A stretch of DNA of 6,298 nucleotides from Frankiaceae bacterium (lineage in GTDB: Bacteria; Actinomycetota; Actinomycetes; JAFAQI01). The notes under the pieces are model-generated. The model was given only the letters and a program-made list of their open reading frames with translations, ran no database searches and was not told the DNA's origin. Location: NCBI GenBank assembly GCA_030840615.1, contig JAVEEE010000402.1, forward strand, positions 1 to 6,298, written 5' to 3'. Shown here piece by piece: positions 1-5,431 of the stretch (positions within the stretch are counted from its first letter, which is position 1; the number at the start of each line of letters is the position of its first letter). The translations under genes were made by a program, and so were the position numbers.

Positions 1-373
1 CCTCCACGGCGGCATCGATGCCGCGCTTCAGCGCAAGCGGCTGTGCGCCGGCGGCGACGTTGCGGATGCCTTCGCGCACCATGGCCTGAGCGAGCACCGT
101 GGCCGTCGTCGTACCGTCACCGGCGACGTCGTTGGTCTTCGTCGCGACCTCTTTGGCGAGCTGGGCGCCCATGTTCTCGTAGGGGTCCTCGAGCTCGACC
201 TCCTTGGCGATGGTCACACCGTCGTTGGTGATCGTGGGCGCGCCCCACTTCTTGTCGATGACGACGTTGCGGCCCTTCGGCCCCAGAGTCACCTTGACGG
301 CGTCCGCAAGCTGGTCGACACCGCGCTGCAACGAGTCGCGCGCGTCGGAGTGGAACTGCAAGATCTTCGACAT
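1..373 (-). CDS. groEL: 60-kDa chaperonin GroEL, N-terminal part (3' end outside window)
   Basis: This is the large subunit of the GroEL/GroES chaperonin, an ATP-driven cytosolic folding chamber. Reading from ATG at 373, the protein begins MSKILQFHSDARDSLQRG and continues for 124 complete codons before the left edge cuts it off (the family is about 540 aa). The equatorial ATP-binding motifs are intact: TLGPKGRNVV at residues 29-38, and GDGTTTAT at 85-92 with Asp86 matching the catalytic Asp87 of E. coli GroEL. The segment GAPTITNDGVTIAKE (44-58) is also typical. A GAAGGG ribosome-binding site (380-385) lies 6 nt before the ATG. The gene is downstream of groES and presumably shares its HrcA/CIRCE-controlled promoter. 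Actinobacteria often carry two groEL copies. The copy joined to groES is usually called groEL1, but the C-terminal tail that would help classify it is missing here. The identification is certain; the paralogue class is not. Confidence 0.98.
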   Translation of the reverse strand, partial: MSKILQFHSDARDSLQRGVDQLADAVKVTLGPKGRNVVIDKKWGAPTITNDGVTIAKEVELEDPYENMGAQLAKEVATKTNDVAGDGTTTATVLAQAMVREGIRNVAAGAQPLALKRGIDAAVE

Positions 374-402
374 CTACTGCCCTTCGGGGTGAGTCGTGCA
401 TG

Positions 403-438
403 CCGACGCCCCGGCGCCGTCCGGCACCGGGGCGTCGG
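403..438 (-). other. strong stem-loop between groES and groEL
   Basis: The arms ccgacgccccgg (403-414) and ccggggcgtcgg (427-438) are perfect 12-nt inverted complements. One mismatched pair (415/426) is followed by a further inner complement, gccg/cggc (416-419/422-425), so the hairpin is long and almost closed. It lies 8 nt after the groES stop and about 30 nt before the groEL start. No T-run follows it on the minus strand, so it is a poor intrinsic terminator. It may stabilise the 3' end of groES mRNA, mark a processing site, or partly attenuate groEL transcription. The structure is seen directly; the role is inferred. Confidence 0.75.
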
Positions 439-446
439 TCGAACAG

Positions 447-752
447 CTACTTGTTGACGACTGCGAGGACGTCGCGAGCCGACAGGATGAGGTACTCGTC
501 GGCGCCGAGCTTGATCTCGGTGCCGCCGTACTTCGAGAAGATGACGGTGTCACCCTCCTGGATGTCCAGCGGAAGCCGCTGGCCGTGCTCGAACCGGCCG
601 GGGCCGACGGCGAGAACGGTGCCCTCCTGGGGCTTTTCCTTGGCGGTGTCGGGGATCACGATGCCCGACGCTGTGGTCTGCTCGGATTCCAGGACCGACA
701 CAACGATGCGGTCCTCGAGCGGCTTGATGTTGACCTTGGTGGCCGTGGTCAC
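447..752 (-). CDS. groES: 10-kDa co-chaperonin GroES
   Basis: GroES is the heptameric lid of the GroEL folding chamber. The protein is 101 aa from a GTG start at 752 and begins (M)TTATKVNIKPLEDRIVV, the typical actinobacterial GroES N-terminus (the family is about 95-102 aa). The mobile loop, roughly residues 20-36, carries the GroEL-contacting hydrophobic tripeptide IVI (31-33) within ASGIVIPDTAKEKPQEG. The segments VLAVGPGR (47-54), GDTVIFSKYGGTEIK (67-81) and the C-terminal DEYLILSARDVLAVV are all standard. The GTG start was chosen over a longer in-frame reading that reaches 890 because a GGGGGAGG ribosome-binding site (759-766) lies 6 nt before it and the extension would cover the operator and leader. 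groEL follows 73 nt downstream. Expression is expected to be heat-induced through the CIRCE/HrcA site upstream. The call is secure. Confidence 0.98.
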   Translation of the reverse strand: MTTATKVNIKPLEDRIVVSVLESEQTTASGIVIPDTAKEKPQEGTVLAVGPGRFEHGQRLPLDIQEGDTVIFSKYGGTEIKLGADEYLILSARDVLAVVNK

Positions 753-863
753 GACCTGCCTCCCCCAACTTTCGGGACGGTGGATGGTTGACGCGGTGGC
801 CTTGCGCCTGCCGTCGCGGGGGTCAGGCGGGGCCTCCTGACGACCGGTCCTGCAGCCTGCTGG
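753..863 (-). other. groES 5' leader region
   Basis: This 111-nt stretch lies between the CIRCE element and the groES start. Apart from the ribosome-binding site at 759-766 I see no convincing riboswitch, long hairpin or HspR-type repeat in it. The reading frame is open through it on the minus strand, but the resulting peptide does not look like a conserved protein. Confidence 0.5.
759..766 (-). promoter_or_regulatory. groES ribosome-binding site
   Basis: On the minus strand this reads GGGGGAGG, a strong anti-16S match, with 6 nt separating it from the GTG at 752. It decides the groES start against the longer in-frame reading that begins far upstream. Confidence 0.85.
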
Positions 864-890
864 CTGGCACTCTCGGACGCCGAGTGCCAA
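864..890 (-). promoter_or_regulatory. CIRCE operator (HrcA repressor site) of groESL
   Basis: On the minus strand the site reads TTGGCACTC, nine bases, then GAGTGCCAG. The CIRCE consensus is TTAGCACTC-N9-GAGTGCTAA. The core GCACTC/GAGTGC is perfect, the spacing is exactly nine, and the departures are in the outer positions of the arms (A to G and its counterpart, plus the last base). HrcA is known to bind CIRCE and repress groESL until heat stress. The operator starts inside the -10 box and spans the expected transcription start, as expected for steric repression. It lies 111 nt before the groES start codon, so the transcript has a leader of roughly 130 nt. hrcA itself is not in the window. 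Confidence 0.95.
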
Positions 891-918
891 TCTACGCCGC
901 GAGCGTTCGCCGAGTCAA
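889..918 (-). promoter_or_regulatory. groESL promoter (-35 TTGACT, -10 TAGATT)
   Basis: On the minus strand a TTGACT -35 hexamer (913-918) is followed after 18 nt by TAGATT (889-894), which fits the actinobacterial TANNNT -10 pattern. This resembles a housekeeping (SigA/HrdB-type) promoter. The -10 box overlaps the first bases of the CIRCE element, which puts the likely start site near 882, inside the operator. The -35 box begins only 8 bp past the stop codon of the exported-protein gene, so no terminator fits between that gene and this promoter. Promoter function is inferred from motif match and position. Confidence 0.85.
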
Positions 919-926
919 TTTCCGGG

Positions 927-1394
927 CTAGCGGTACTTGTAGGAGTACGTCGCGGAAGCCGTCGGTGCGCCGCCGAGGTTGCAGAAGACGACCTTGTAGC
1001 GACCCGCCTTCGTGATCGACAGCAGGACGCCCTCCTTGTCCTGCGGCGTGGGGCCGTCGGAGTTCGCGAGCTGGACACCCTTGCTGTTGAGGACCTCCAT
1101 CGCCCAGTCGCCCGTGTTGGCGCCGTTGACCGTGAGCGTGCCGCGCCCGGCGACCTTGATGATGTGTGAGTTGACGTCGGAGGGGGCCGACGGCAACGCC
1201 CCGGCGCAGTGCGGGTCGGTCATCTTCGCGGAGTTGACCACCGAGACCGTGGGGTCCGGGGTGAAGTCCGAGTAGGACCACTTGCCCTTGATCGGCTTGG
1301 GCTTCGCCCGGCCCGTCGCCGCGAGGGCGGGAGTCAGCGTCGCTGCACCCAGGGCGAGCGAGGTGACGGTCGCTACGGCTGCGCGTCGGTTCAT
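927..1394 (-). CDS. small exported beta-rich protein of unknown function (PPC-like fold suspected)
   Basis: The protein is 155 aa from ATG at 1394, preceded by GGAG (1401-1404) with 6 nt spacing. It begins MNRRAAVATVTSLALGAA, a classic Sec signal peptide: positive n-region, Ala/Leu/Val core (5-20), and a likely cleavage after TPALA or TPALAA (25/26). The mature part is about 130 aa, with Lys/Pro residues at its start and then alternating hydrophobic strands. Residues 81-155 resemble the pre-peptidase C-terminal (PPC) beta-sandwich pattern: GxGTLTVNG, then GDWAMEVLNSKGVQLANSDG, then a terminal SITKAGRYKVVFCN and a Tyr-rich end. This is pattern resemblance only; no protease or other enzyme domain is attached. 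Two cysteines (Cys63, Cys138) could form one extracellular disulfide. The gene starts 23 nt after the 93-aa gene upstream and is probably in the same transcription unit. It could be a surface or secreted binding protein; the function is unknown. Confidence 0.85.
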   Translation of the reverse strand: MNRRAAVATVTSLALGAATLTPALAATGRAKPKPIKGKWSYSDFTPDPTVSVVNSAKMTDPHCAGALPSAPSDVNSHIIKVAGRGTLTVNGANTGDWAMEVLNSKGVQLANSDGPTPQDKEGVLLSITKAGRYKVVFCNLGGAPTASATYSYKYR

Positions 1395-1417
1395 CGCGAT
1401 CTCCACTCGTCTGGACG

Positions 1418-1699
1418 TCAGCGCGAAGTTTCGACGCGTGTGGTCGTCCTCCTGCCTGATTCGTCCAGTGTGCGCAGGATCGCCTCGGCGAGCGCGCGGG
1501 CCGACGCCGCGGTCAGCTCGAGGGCGACCCGGGCGGCCGGACCGTCGGACGGCCGGCGAATGTCCACATTGAGAGTGTGGTCGGCCATTGCGTGGGACGG
1601 ATGGTCGAAGTAGACGCTCGCATCGGTCGCGCGGAACCAGCCCGTCGCCCCCTTCGCGCTTCCGACCACCTGGAAGGTCTCGGTGACGTGGGTGCACAC
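1418..1699 (-). CDS. 93-aa protein of unknown function, possibly DUF6295-like
   Basis: The protein is 93 aa and starts with GTG at 1699, three bases after the stop of the hydrolase gene, so the two are very likely translationally coupled. It begins (M)CTHVTETFQVVGSAKGATG and contains WFRATDASVYFDHPSHAMADHT (about 21-42), then a strand LNVDIRR and a helix rich in Ala/Leu (LTAASARALAEAIL). It has no signal peptide, membrane segment or cysteine cluster (only Cys2), so it should be cytosolic. The pattern reminds me of a small actinobacterial family I recall as DUF6295, but I cannot verify that. His33 and His36 within the DHPSH stretch, plus His41, could be ligands, but no known metal motif is complete. 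Its tight link to a dienelactone-hydrolase-type enzyme suggests a joint role. The gene is real; the function is unknown. Confidence 0.8.
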   Translation of the reverse strand: MCTHVTETFQVVGSAKGATGWFRATDASVYFDHPSHAMADHTLNVDIRRPSDGPAARVALELTAASARALAEAILRTLDESGRRTTTRVETSR

Positions 1700-1702
1700 G
1701 GG

Positions 1703-2461
1703 TCAGCCACCCAGCCGGGGACCGAGGAACGCCCAGATGCGGTCCCACCCGTCGAGGGCCGCCTCGACCCGGTAGGCCGGTCGGTCGGGAGAGAAGAACC
1801 CGTGCCCGGCGCCGTCGTAGCGGTGGAACTCGCAGTCCTTGCCCGCGTCGTTCAGGGCCTTCTCGATCTGGTCGACCTGGTCCGGGGTGGGGAACTGATC
1901 GTCGTTGCCGAAGAGGCCGAGCAATGGGCAGCTGATCTCCTGGGTGCGGTCGATCAGCGGAACCATCGTCGGCAGCTGCGGCGGCGCCTCGCCCACGATG
2001 AGCCCGCCGTAGCAGACGATCGCCGCGTCGACCGGCAACGTCGCGGCGACGAGGTAGCTCTGCCGGCCGCCGGAGCAGTGACCGATGCAGCCCACTTTGC
2101 CGTTGCTGGTCGGGAGCCCACGCAGATAGCTGATCGCCGCCGCCACGTCGGCCATGACCTGCTCGTCCGGCACCCCTCCGTCCGCGCGGACCGCGGCGGC
2201 CGCGTCATCCGGGCTGACGTCGGCCCCGACGCGGGAGTAGAGGTTGGGGCAGACCGCGTCATAACCGGCGTCGGCGAACCTGCGCACGAACTCCTTCGAC
2301 TCGCGGTCGTAGCCGGGGAGATGGTGGATCACGACGACGCCACCGCGACGGGACGTCGCCGTCGGGCGCGCGGCGTAGGCCTCGATCACGGCGCCGTCGT
2401 GACCGGGGAACTGCACTGTCTCGGAAATGAAGGCGGTGTCCACGGCACGATCTTCGGTCAT
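1703..2461 (-). CDS. dienelactone hydrolase family protein
   Basis: This is a cytosolic alpha/beta hydrolase of 252 aa, near the usual DLH length of 230-260, from ATG at 2461. The fold is shown by GGVVVIHHLPGYDRESKEF (40-58), the family's oxyanion/substrate region; the nucleophile elbow GHCSGG with Cys129 (127-132); GLFGNDDQFPT with the acid Asp188 (or Asp187); and GAGHGFFSPDRPAYR with catalytic His220. A Cys-Asp-His triad is the DLH signature, as opposed to Ser esterases. Classical DLH opens dienelactones in chlorocatechol breakdown, but many homologues act on unknown esters or lactones. No catechol-pathway gene is nearby, so the substrate cannot be given. The start lies 4 nt after the tsaD stop, with GAGG very close to the ATG, and the next gene starts 3 nt after its stop. 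Both suggest co-expression. Confidence 0.93.
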   Translation of the reverse strand: MTEDRAVDTAFISETVQFPGHDGAVIEAYAARPTATSRRGGVVVIHHLPGYDRESKEFVRRFADAGYDAVCPNLYSRVGADVSPDDAAAAVRADGGVPDEQVMADVAAAISYLRGLPTSNGKVGCIGHCSGGRQSYLVAATLPVDAAIVCYGGLIVGEAPPQLPTMVPLIDRTQEISCPLLGLFGNDDQFPTPDQVDQIEKALNDAGKDCEFHRYDGAGHGFFSPDRPAYRVEAALDGWDRIWAFLGPRLGG

Positions 2462-2465
2462 GGCC

Positions 2466-3482
2466 TCAAGTCAGCGACAGGGAGGGATCCGCGGCCAGGT
2501 CGAGTGACGCCGGAGCCGCCCCGCGTTCGACGAGCAAGGCACCTAGTGCGGCGACCATCGCGCCGTTGTCGGTGCAGAGTCTCGCGGGCGGCACTCGCAA
2601 CCGGATGTGCGCGTCCGCGCACCGCTGCTCGGCGACCGCCCGCAGTCGGCTGTTCGCCGCCACACCTCCGCCGATCACGAGGTGGTCGACGTCACGATCT
2701 CGGCAGGCTGCGACCGCGCGAGTGACGAGGACGTCGACGACCGCCTCCTGAAACGACGCCGCAACATCGGCCACCGGCACCCGCTCCCCGGCAGCTTCGC
2801 GCGCCTCCACCCATCGCGCGACCGCCGTCTTGAGACCGCTGAAGGTGAACGAGTACGGCGCGTCGCGCACCACCCCGCGCGGGAAGGCGACGGCCTGCGC
2901 GTCACCGTCCCGGGCAGCCGCGTCGATATGCGGCCCACCGGGGAACGGCAGCCCGAGCACGCGCGCAACCTTGTCGAACGCCTCCCCGGCCGCATCGTCG
3001 ATCGTCTGTCCGAGCGACTCGACGTCGCCCGTGACGTCCGGCACGATCAACAGGGAGGAATGACCGCCGGACACCAGCAAGGCCACGCAGGGGCCCGGGA
3101 GCTCACCATGTGCGAGTCGATCGACGGCGACGTGAGCGGCGAGATGGTTGACGCCGAACAGCGGTTTGCCCGCCGCGAGCGCAAGCGCCTTGGCGGCGGC
3201 CACCCCCACGAGAAGCGCACCCGCCAGGCCGGGCCCGGCCGTGACCGCGATCGCGTCGACCTCGGCGAGCGAGACGTGGGCCGCTTCCAGCGCCCGGTGC
3301 ACGGTGGGCACCATCGCCTCGACATGCGCGCGGCTGGCCACCTCCGGCACGACGCCGCCGAAGCGGGCGTGCTCGTCGACACTCGACGCCAGGGCGTCGG
3401 CGAGCAGCTCGGCGCCGCGTACGACGCCGACGCCGGTCTCGTCGCACGACGTCTCGATGCCGAGCACCAGCGGCGCGCTCAT
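2466..3482 (-). CDS. tsaD: tRNA N6-adenosine threonylcarbamoyltransferase TsaD
   Basis: TsaD (YgjD/Kae1/Gcp) transfers the threonylcarbamoyl group from threonylcarbamoyl-AMP to A37 of tRNAs that read ANN codons. It works in the cytosol with TsaB and TsaE; TsaC/TsaC2 makes the intermediate. The protein has 338 aa, the normal bacterial length. It starts LVLGIETSCDETGVGVV (5-21), the ASKHA phosphate-1 region. The metal ligands are His113 and His117 in NHLAAH, and Asp305 in CTDNGAM. Nucleotide-binding segments include SGGHSSLL (138-145), DDAAGEAFDKVAR and GGGVAANSRLR (271-281). Its ATG overlaps the rimI stop by 4 bp (ATGA), and the hydrolase gene follows after 4 nt. Old annotations call it an O-sialoglycoprotein endopeptidase; that activity is not its role. 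No residue looks abnormal. Confidence 0.98.
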   Translation of the reverse strand: MSAPLVLGIETSCDETGVGVVRGAELLADALASSVDEHARFGGVVPEVASRAHVEAMVPTVHRALEAAHVSLAEVDAIAVTAGPGLAGALLVGVAAAKALALAAGKPLFGVNHLAAHVAVDRLAHGELPGPCVALLVSGGHSSLLIVPDVTGDVESLGQTIDDAAGEAFDKVARVLGLPFPGGPHIDAAARDGDAQAVAFPRGVVRDAPYSFTFSGLKTAVARWVEAREAAGERVPVADVAASFQEAVVDVLVTRAVAACRDRDVDHLVIGGGVAANSRLRAVAEQRCADAHIRLRVPPARLCTDNGAMVAALGALLVERGAAPASLDLAADPSLSLT

Positions 3483-3946
3483 GCCGGCGTCTCCCTGCGC
3501 ATCACGAGCGCGTCGGTGCCGCTCGGCTGGTAGTAGCGACGGCGTACCCCGATCCGCCGAAACCCGTGGCGCTCATACAACGCGATGGCGCGGGCGTTGT
3601 CGGCGCGCACCTCGAGATCCACGTTGGCGCAGCCACGCTGCTGTGCTTCGGCGAGCAGCGCCAGCAACAACATGGTGCCGGCCCCCTGGCCCTGGTGTCG
3701 CGGATCAACCGCGATCGTCTGCACGTAAGCCTGGTCGGGCGGATAAGCGCAGAGACCGGCGTAACCGACGACGTCATCCAGCTGCGTCGCGACGAGATAA
3801 CAACGCGACGAGCGCTCCGCGAGCTCGGACCAGAACATGGTGTCGGACCAGGCGTCACCGAGGAACAGCTCATTCTCGAGGCGTAGCACCGGTTCGATGT
3901 CCCACCATCGCATCGGACGCAGGATCGCCGTCGCATCGCCGGTCAT
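3479..3946 (-). CDS. rimI: ribosomal protein bS18-alanine N-acetyltransferase-type GNAT, RimI
   Basis: RimI is a GNAT enzyme that acetylates protein N-termini using acetyl-CoA, classically that of ribosomal protein S18. The protein is 155 aa from ATG at 3946. The acetyl-CoA pyrophosphate loop is in motif A, VDPRHQGQGAGTMLL (80-94), matching Q/RxxGxG/A. The RimI-specific LEVRADNARAIALYERHGF block (111-129) holds Glu112 and Tyr124, which correspond to the general base and acid of E. coli RimI (Glu103, Tyr115). The C-terminal RRRYYQPSGTDALVM is typical of the family. Both ends overlap the neighbours by 4 bp (ATGA with tsaB upstream and tsaD downstream), so translation is coupled. In some organisms tsaD- or tsaB-linked RimI proteins have broader N-terminal specificity, which sequence alone cannot decide here. 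A start at Met12 is possible but would break the overlap. Confidence 0.95.
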   Translation of the reverse strand: MTGDATAILRPMRWWDIEPVLRLENELFLGDAWSDTMFWSELAERSSRCYLVATQLDDVVGYAGLCAYPPDQAYVQTIAVDPRHQGQGAGTMLLLALLAEAQQRGCANVDLEVRADNARAIALYERHGFRRIGVRRRYYQPSGTDALVMRRETPA

Positions 3947-4608
3947 GCCGGCGTCACCCGCTTCGGCGGACCGGGTGGCTGAGCATCCGGGCGGCGCAGA
4001 TACATCGGAGTGAGCACGCCACCCGGCTCACCGCGTTCGGCCCGCTCGGCGGCGAGCAACCCCAACGTCCGCGCCCGTGGATAGAGCGTGTCGTCATCGA
4101 TGACGAAGTCGGCGAAACATTCGCGGTAGAGCACCGCACCCGCTCCCGCGACACGAGGCACCGCGCCGCGGAACCGATCGGCCACCTCCGCCGGTGGACC
4201 GAGCTCCGGGCCTTCGACGCGGTGGCCGGCTTCGTCGTAGCGCGCCCAGTAGACCTGTCGACGGCGCGCGTCGGTGATGACGAGGCAGTCGCCACCGGCC
4301 GGGCCCAGGACTGCATCCAGTGAGCAGGTGCCGTGGGCGGGCACTTGGAGCGCATCGGCCATGACGGCAGCACTGACCACACCGACCCGCAGCCCGGTGA
4401 ACGGTCCCGGTCCCAGACCCACCCCGAGAGCGCCGAGGCGATCCGGGGCCGCGCCGGCATCGGCGAGAGCGGCATGGATCAGTGGGGCGAGCAGCTCCCC
4501 CTGCTTGTTGGGGGCGAGCCGCTCGTGCTCGCTGACCACGTGGCCTCCGGTGTCGACGACGGCGACGGTCACCAGAGGTGTCGACGTGTCGAAGGCCAGG
4601 ACGAGCAC
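3943..4608 (-). CDS. tsaB: t6A biosynthesis protein TsaB
   Basis: TsaB (YeaZ) is the inactive ASKHA partner that dimerises with TsaD and is needed for t6A37 formation on tRNA. The protein is 221 aa from a GTG at 4608, beginning (M)LVLAFDTSTPLVTVAVVD. The family hallmark GVGLGPGPFTGLRVGVVSA is at 62-80, and NKQGELLAPLI at 34-44 corresponds to the dimer-interface region. The C-terminus PMYLRRPDAQ is also standard (P-x-Y-x-R). The open frame runs on to 4764 inside the upstream gene, but that extension adds non-homologous sequence, so I chose the GTG. No good ribosome-binding site precedes it, so the start is slightly uncertain. It lies 40 nt after the enoyl-CoA hydratase homologue and overlaps rimI by 4 bp. 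tsaE, which often precedes tsaB, is not in this window. Confidence 0.95.
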   Translation of the reverse strand: MLVLAFDTSTPLVTVAVVDTGGHVVSEHERLAPNKQGELLAPLIHAALADAGAAPDRLGALGVGLGPGPFTGLRVGVVSAAVMADALQVPAHGTCSLDAVLGPAGGDCLVITDARRRQVYWARYDEAGHRVEGPELGPPAEVADRFRGAVPRVAGAGAVLYRECFADFVIDDDTLYPRARTLGLLAAERAERGEPGGVLTPMYLRRPDAQPPGPPKRVTPA

Positions 4609-4648
4609 GAGCGACCAGGTTAGGGCGTGTCTCGGCTGCTCTGCTCTG

Positions 4649-5431
4649 CTACTCCAGTGGGGGCCTGCTCCATTTGGGCGGCCGCTTGTCCAGGAAGGCG
4701 CGGATGCCTTCTTGAGCATCGAGCGACTGGCTCGTGGCGGCCATGACCTCCACCGCGTAGTCATAGGCCTCCCGCTGGCTCAACGAGAGCTGCGTGTAGA
4801 GAGCCTGCTTGCCGATTGCCTTGCTGCCCGCGCTGCCGCGGGTCACCCGCGCGAGGAGTCCACGCACCGCCCGATCCAGCTCGTCGTCGGGCACCACGTC
4901 GTTCACGAGACCCCACGCGAGCGCGGTCGGCGCGTCGATGGTGTCTCCCGACATTGCCAGCTCGAACGCTCGCTTTCGCGTGATCGTGCGCCCGATGGCG
5001 ACCATCGGGGTGTGACAGAACCACCCGCCCTTCCCGCCGGGCGCCGCAAAGCCCGCACTCTCGGCGGCAACGGCGAGATCGGCCGTCGCGACCAGTTGGC
5101 AGCCGGCGGCAGTGGCCAGACCATGCACCCGCGCGACGACCGGTTGCGGCACCGCCTGCATCAGCGTCATCAGCTTGCTGCAGGCCTGCAACATCTCGCG
5201 CACCGACTCGAGGTCGGCCCCGGCGATGTCGGCGAAGTCGTGACCGGCCGAGAACACCGGACCGTTGGCCGCCAGCACGATGCCCAACGCGGCGGAACCA
5301 CCGACCTCCTCGAACGCCGTCGTCAGCGACTGCAGCATCTGCAACGACAGCGCGTTGCGACGGGCCGGACGATTCATGGTGATGGTGGCCACGTCGCCGT
5401 CGAGACTGACAAGGACATCCGGCTCGCTCAT
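4649..5431 (-). CDS. enoyl-CoA hydratase/isomerase (crotonase) family protein, ECHDC3-like
   Basis: This is a crotonase-fold protein of 260 aa (normal length) from ATG at 5431. The CoA-binding and oxyanion-hole regions are clear: ITMNRPARRNALS (17-29), the first oxyanion segment FSAGHDFADIAG (60-71), and the second around Gly110 in ATAAGCQLVATADLAVA. The C-terminal EGIRAFLDKRPPKW (241-254) is the usual family end. By alignment to rat mitochondrial hydratase, the catalytic glutamates Glu144 and Glu164 are replaced by Gln112 and Gly132 (GCQL and APGG). This makes ordinary enoyl-CoA hydration doubtful and resembles the ECHDC3 group, with its SxGHDL and GxFCxTP motifs. It could be another CoA-thioester enzyme or a non-catalytic member. 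It is the first minus-strand gene of the tsa cluster, so its promoter may drive the whole run; the link to t6A is positional only. Confidence 0.92.
   Translation of the reverse strand: MSEPDVLVSLDGDVATITMNRPARRNALSLQMLQSLTTAFEEVGGSAALGIVLAANGPVFSAGHDFADIAGADLESVREMLQACSKLMTLMQAVPQPVVARVHGLATAAGCQLVATADLAVAAESAGFAAPGGKGGWFCHTPMVAIGRTITRKRAFELAMSGDTIDAPTALAWGLVNDVVPDDELDRAVRGLLARVTRGSAGSKAIGKQALYTQLSLSQREAYDYAVEVMAATSQSLDAQEGIRAFLDKRPPKWSRPPLE

Noticed and set aside
403..438. The groES-groEL hairpin as an intrinsic terminator
   Set aside because: No T-run follows it on the minus strand and groEL must be transcribed beyond it, so a full terminator is unlikely.
753..890. N-terminal extension of GroES to position 890
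   Set aside because: It would overlap the CIRCE element and leader, matches no GroES, and ignores the strong ribosome-binding site before the GTG at 752.
927..1748. Longer minus-strand reading of the exported protein starting at 1748
   Set aside because: The extension overlaps the 93-aa gene in another frame and would bury a textbook signal peptide. ATG at 1394 has a good ribosome-binding site.
1577..2725. Plus-strand open frame of 382 codons opposite the hydrolase and the 3' end of tsaD
   Set aside because: The sequence is Arg/Val/Gly-rich and motif-free, while the minus strand has a complete DLH-family enzyme and TsaD.
3148..4323. Plus-strand open frame of 391 codons opposite tsaD, rimI and tsaB
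   Set aside because: It crosses three genes joined by coupled overlaps and has no plausible domain of its own.
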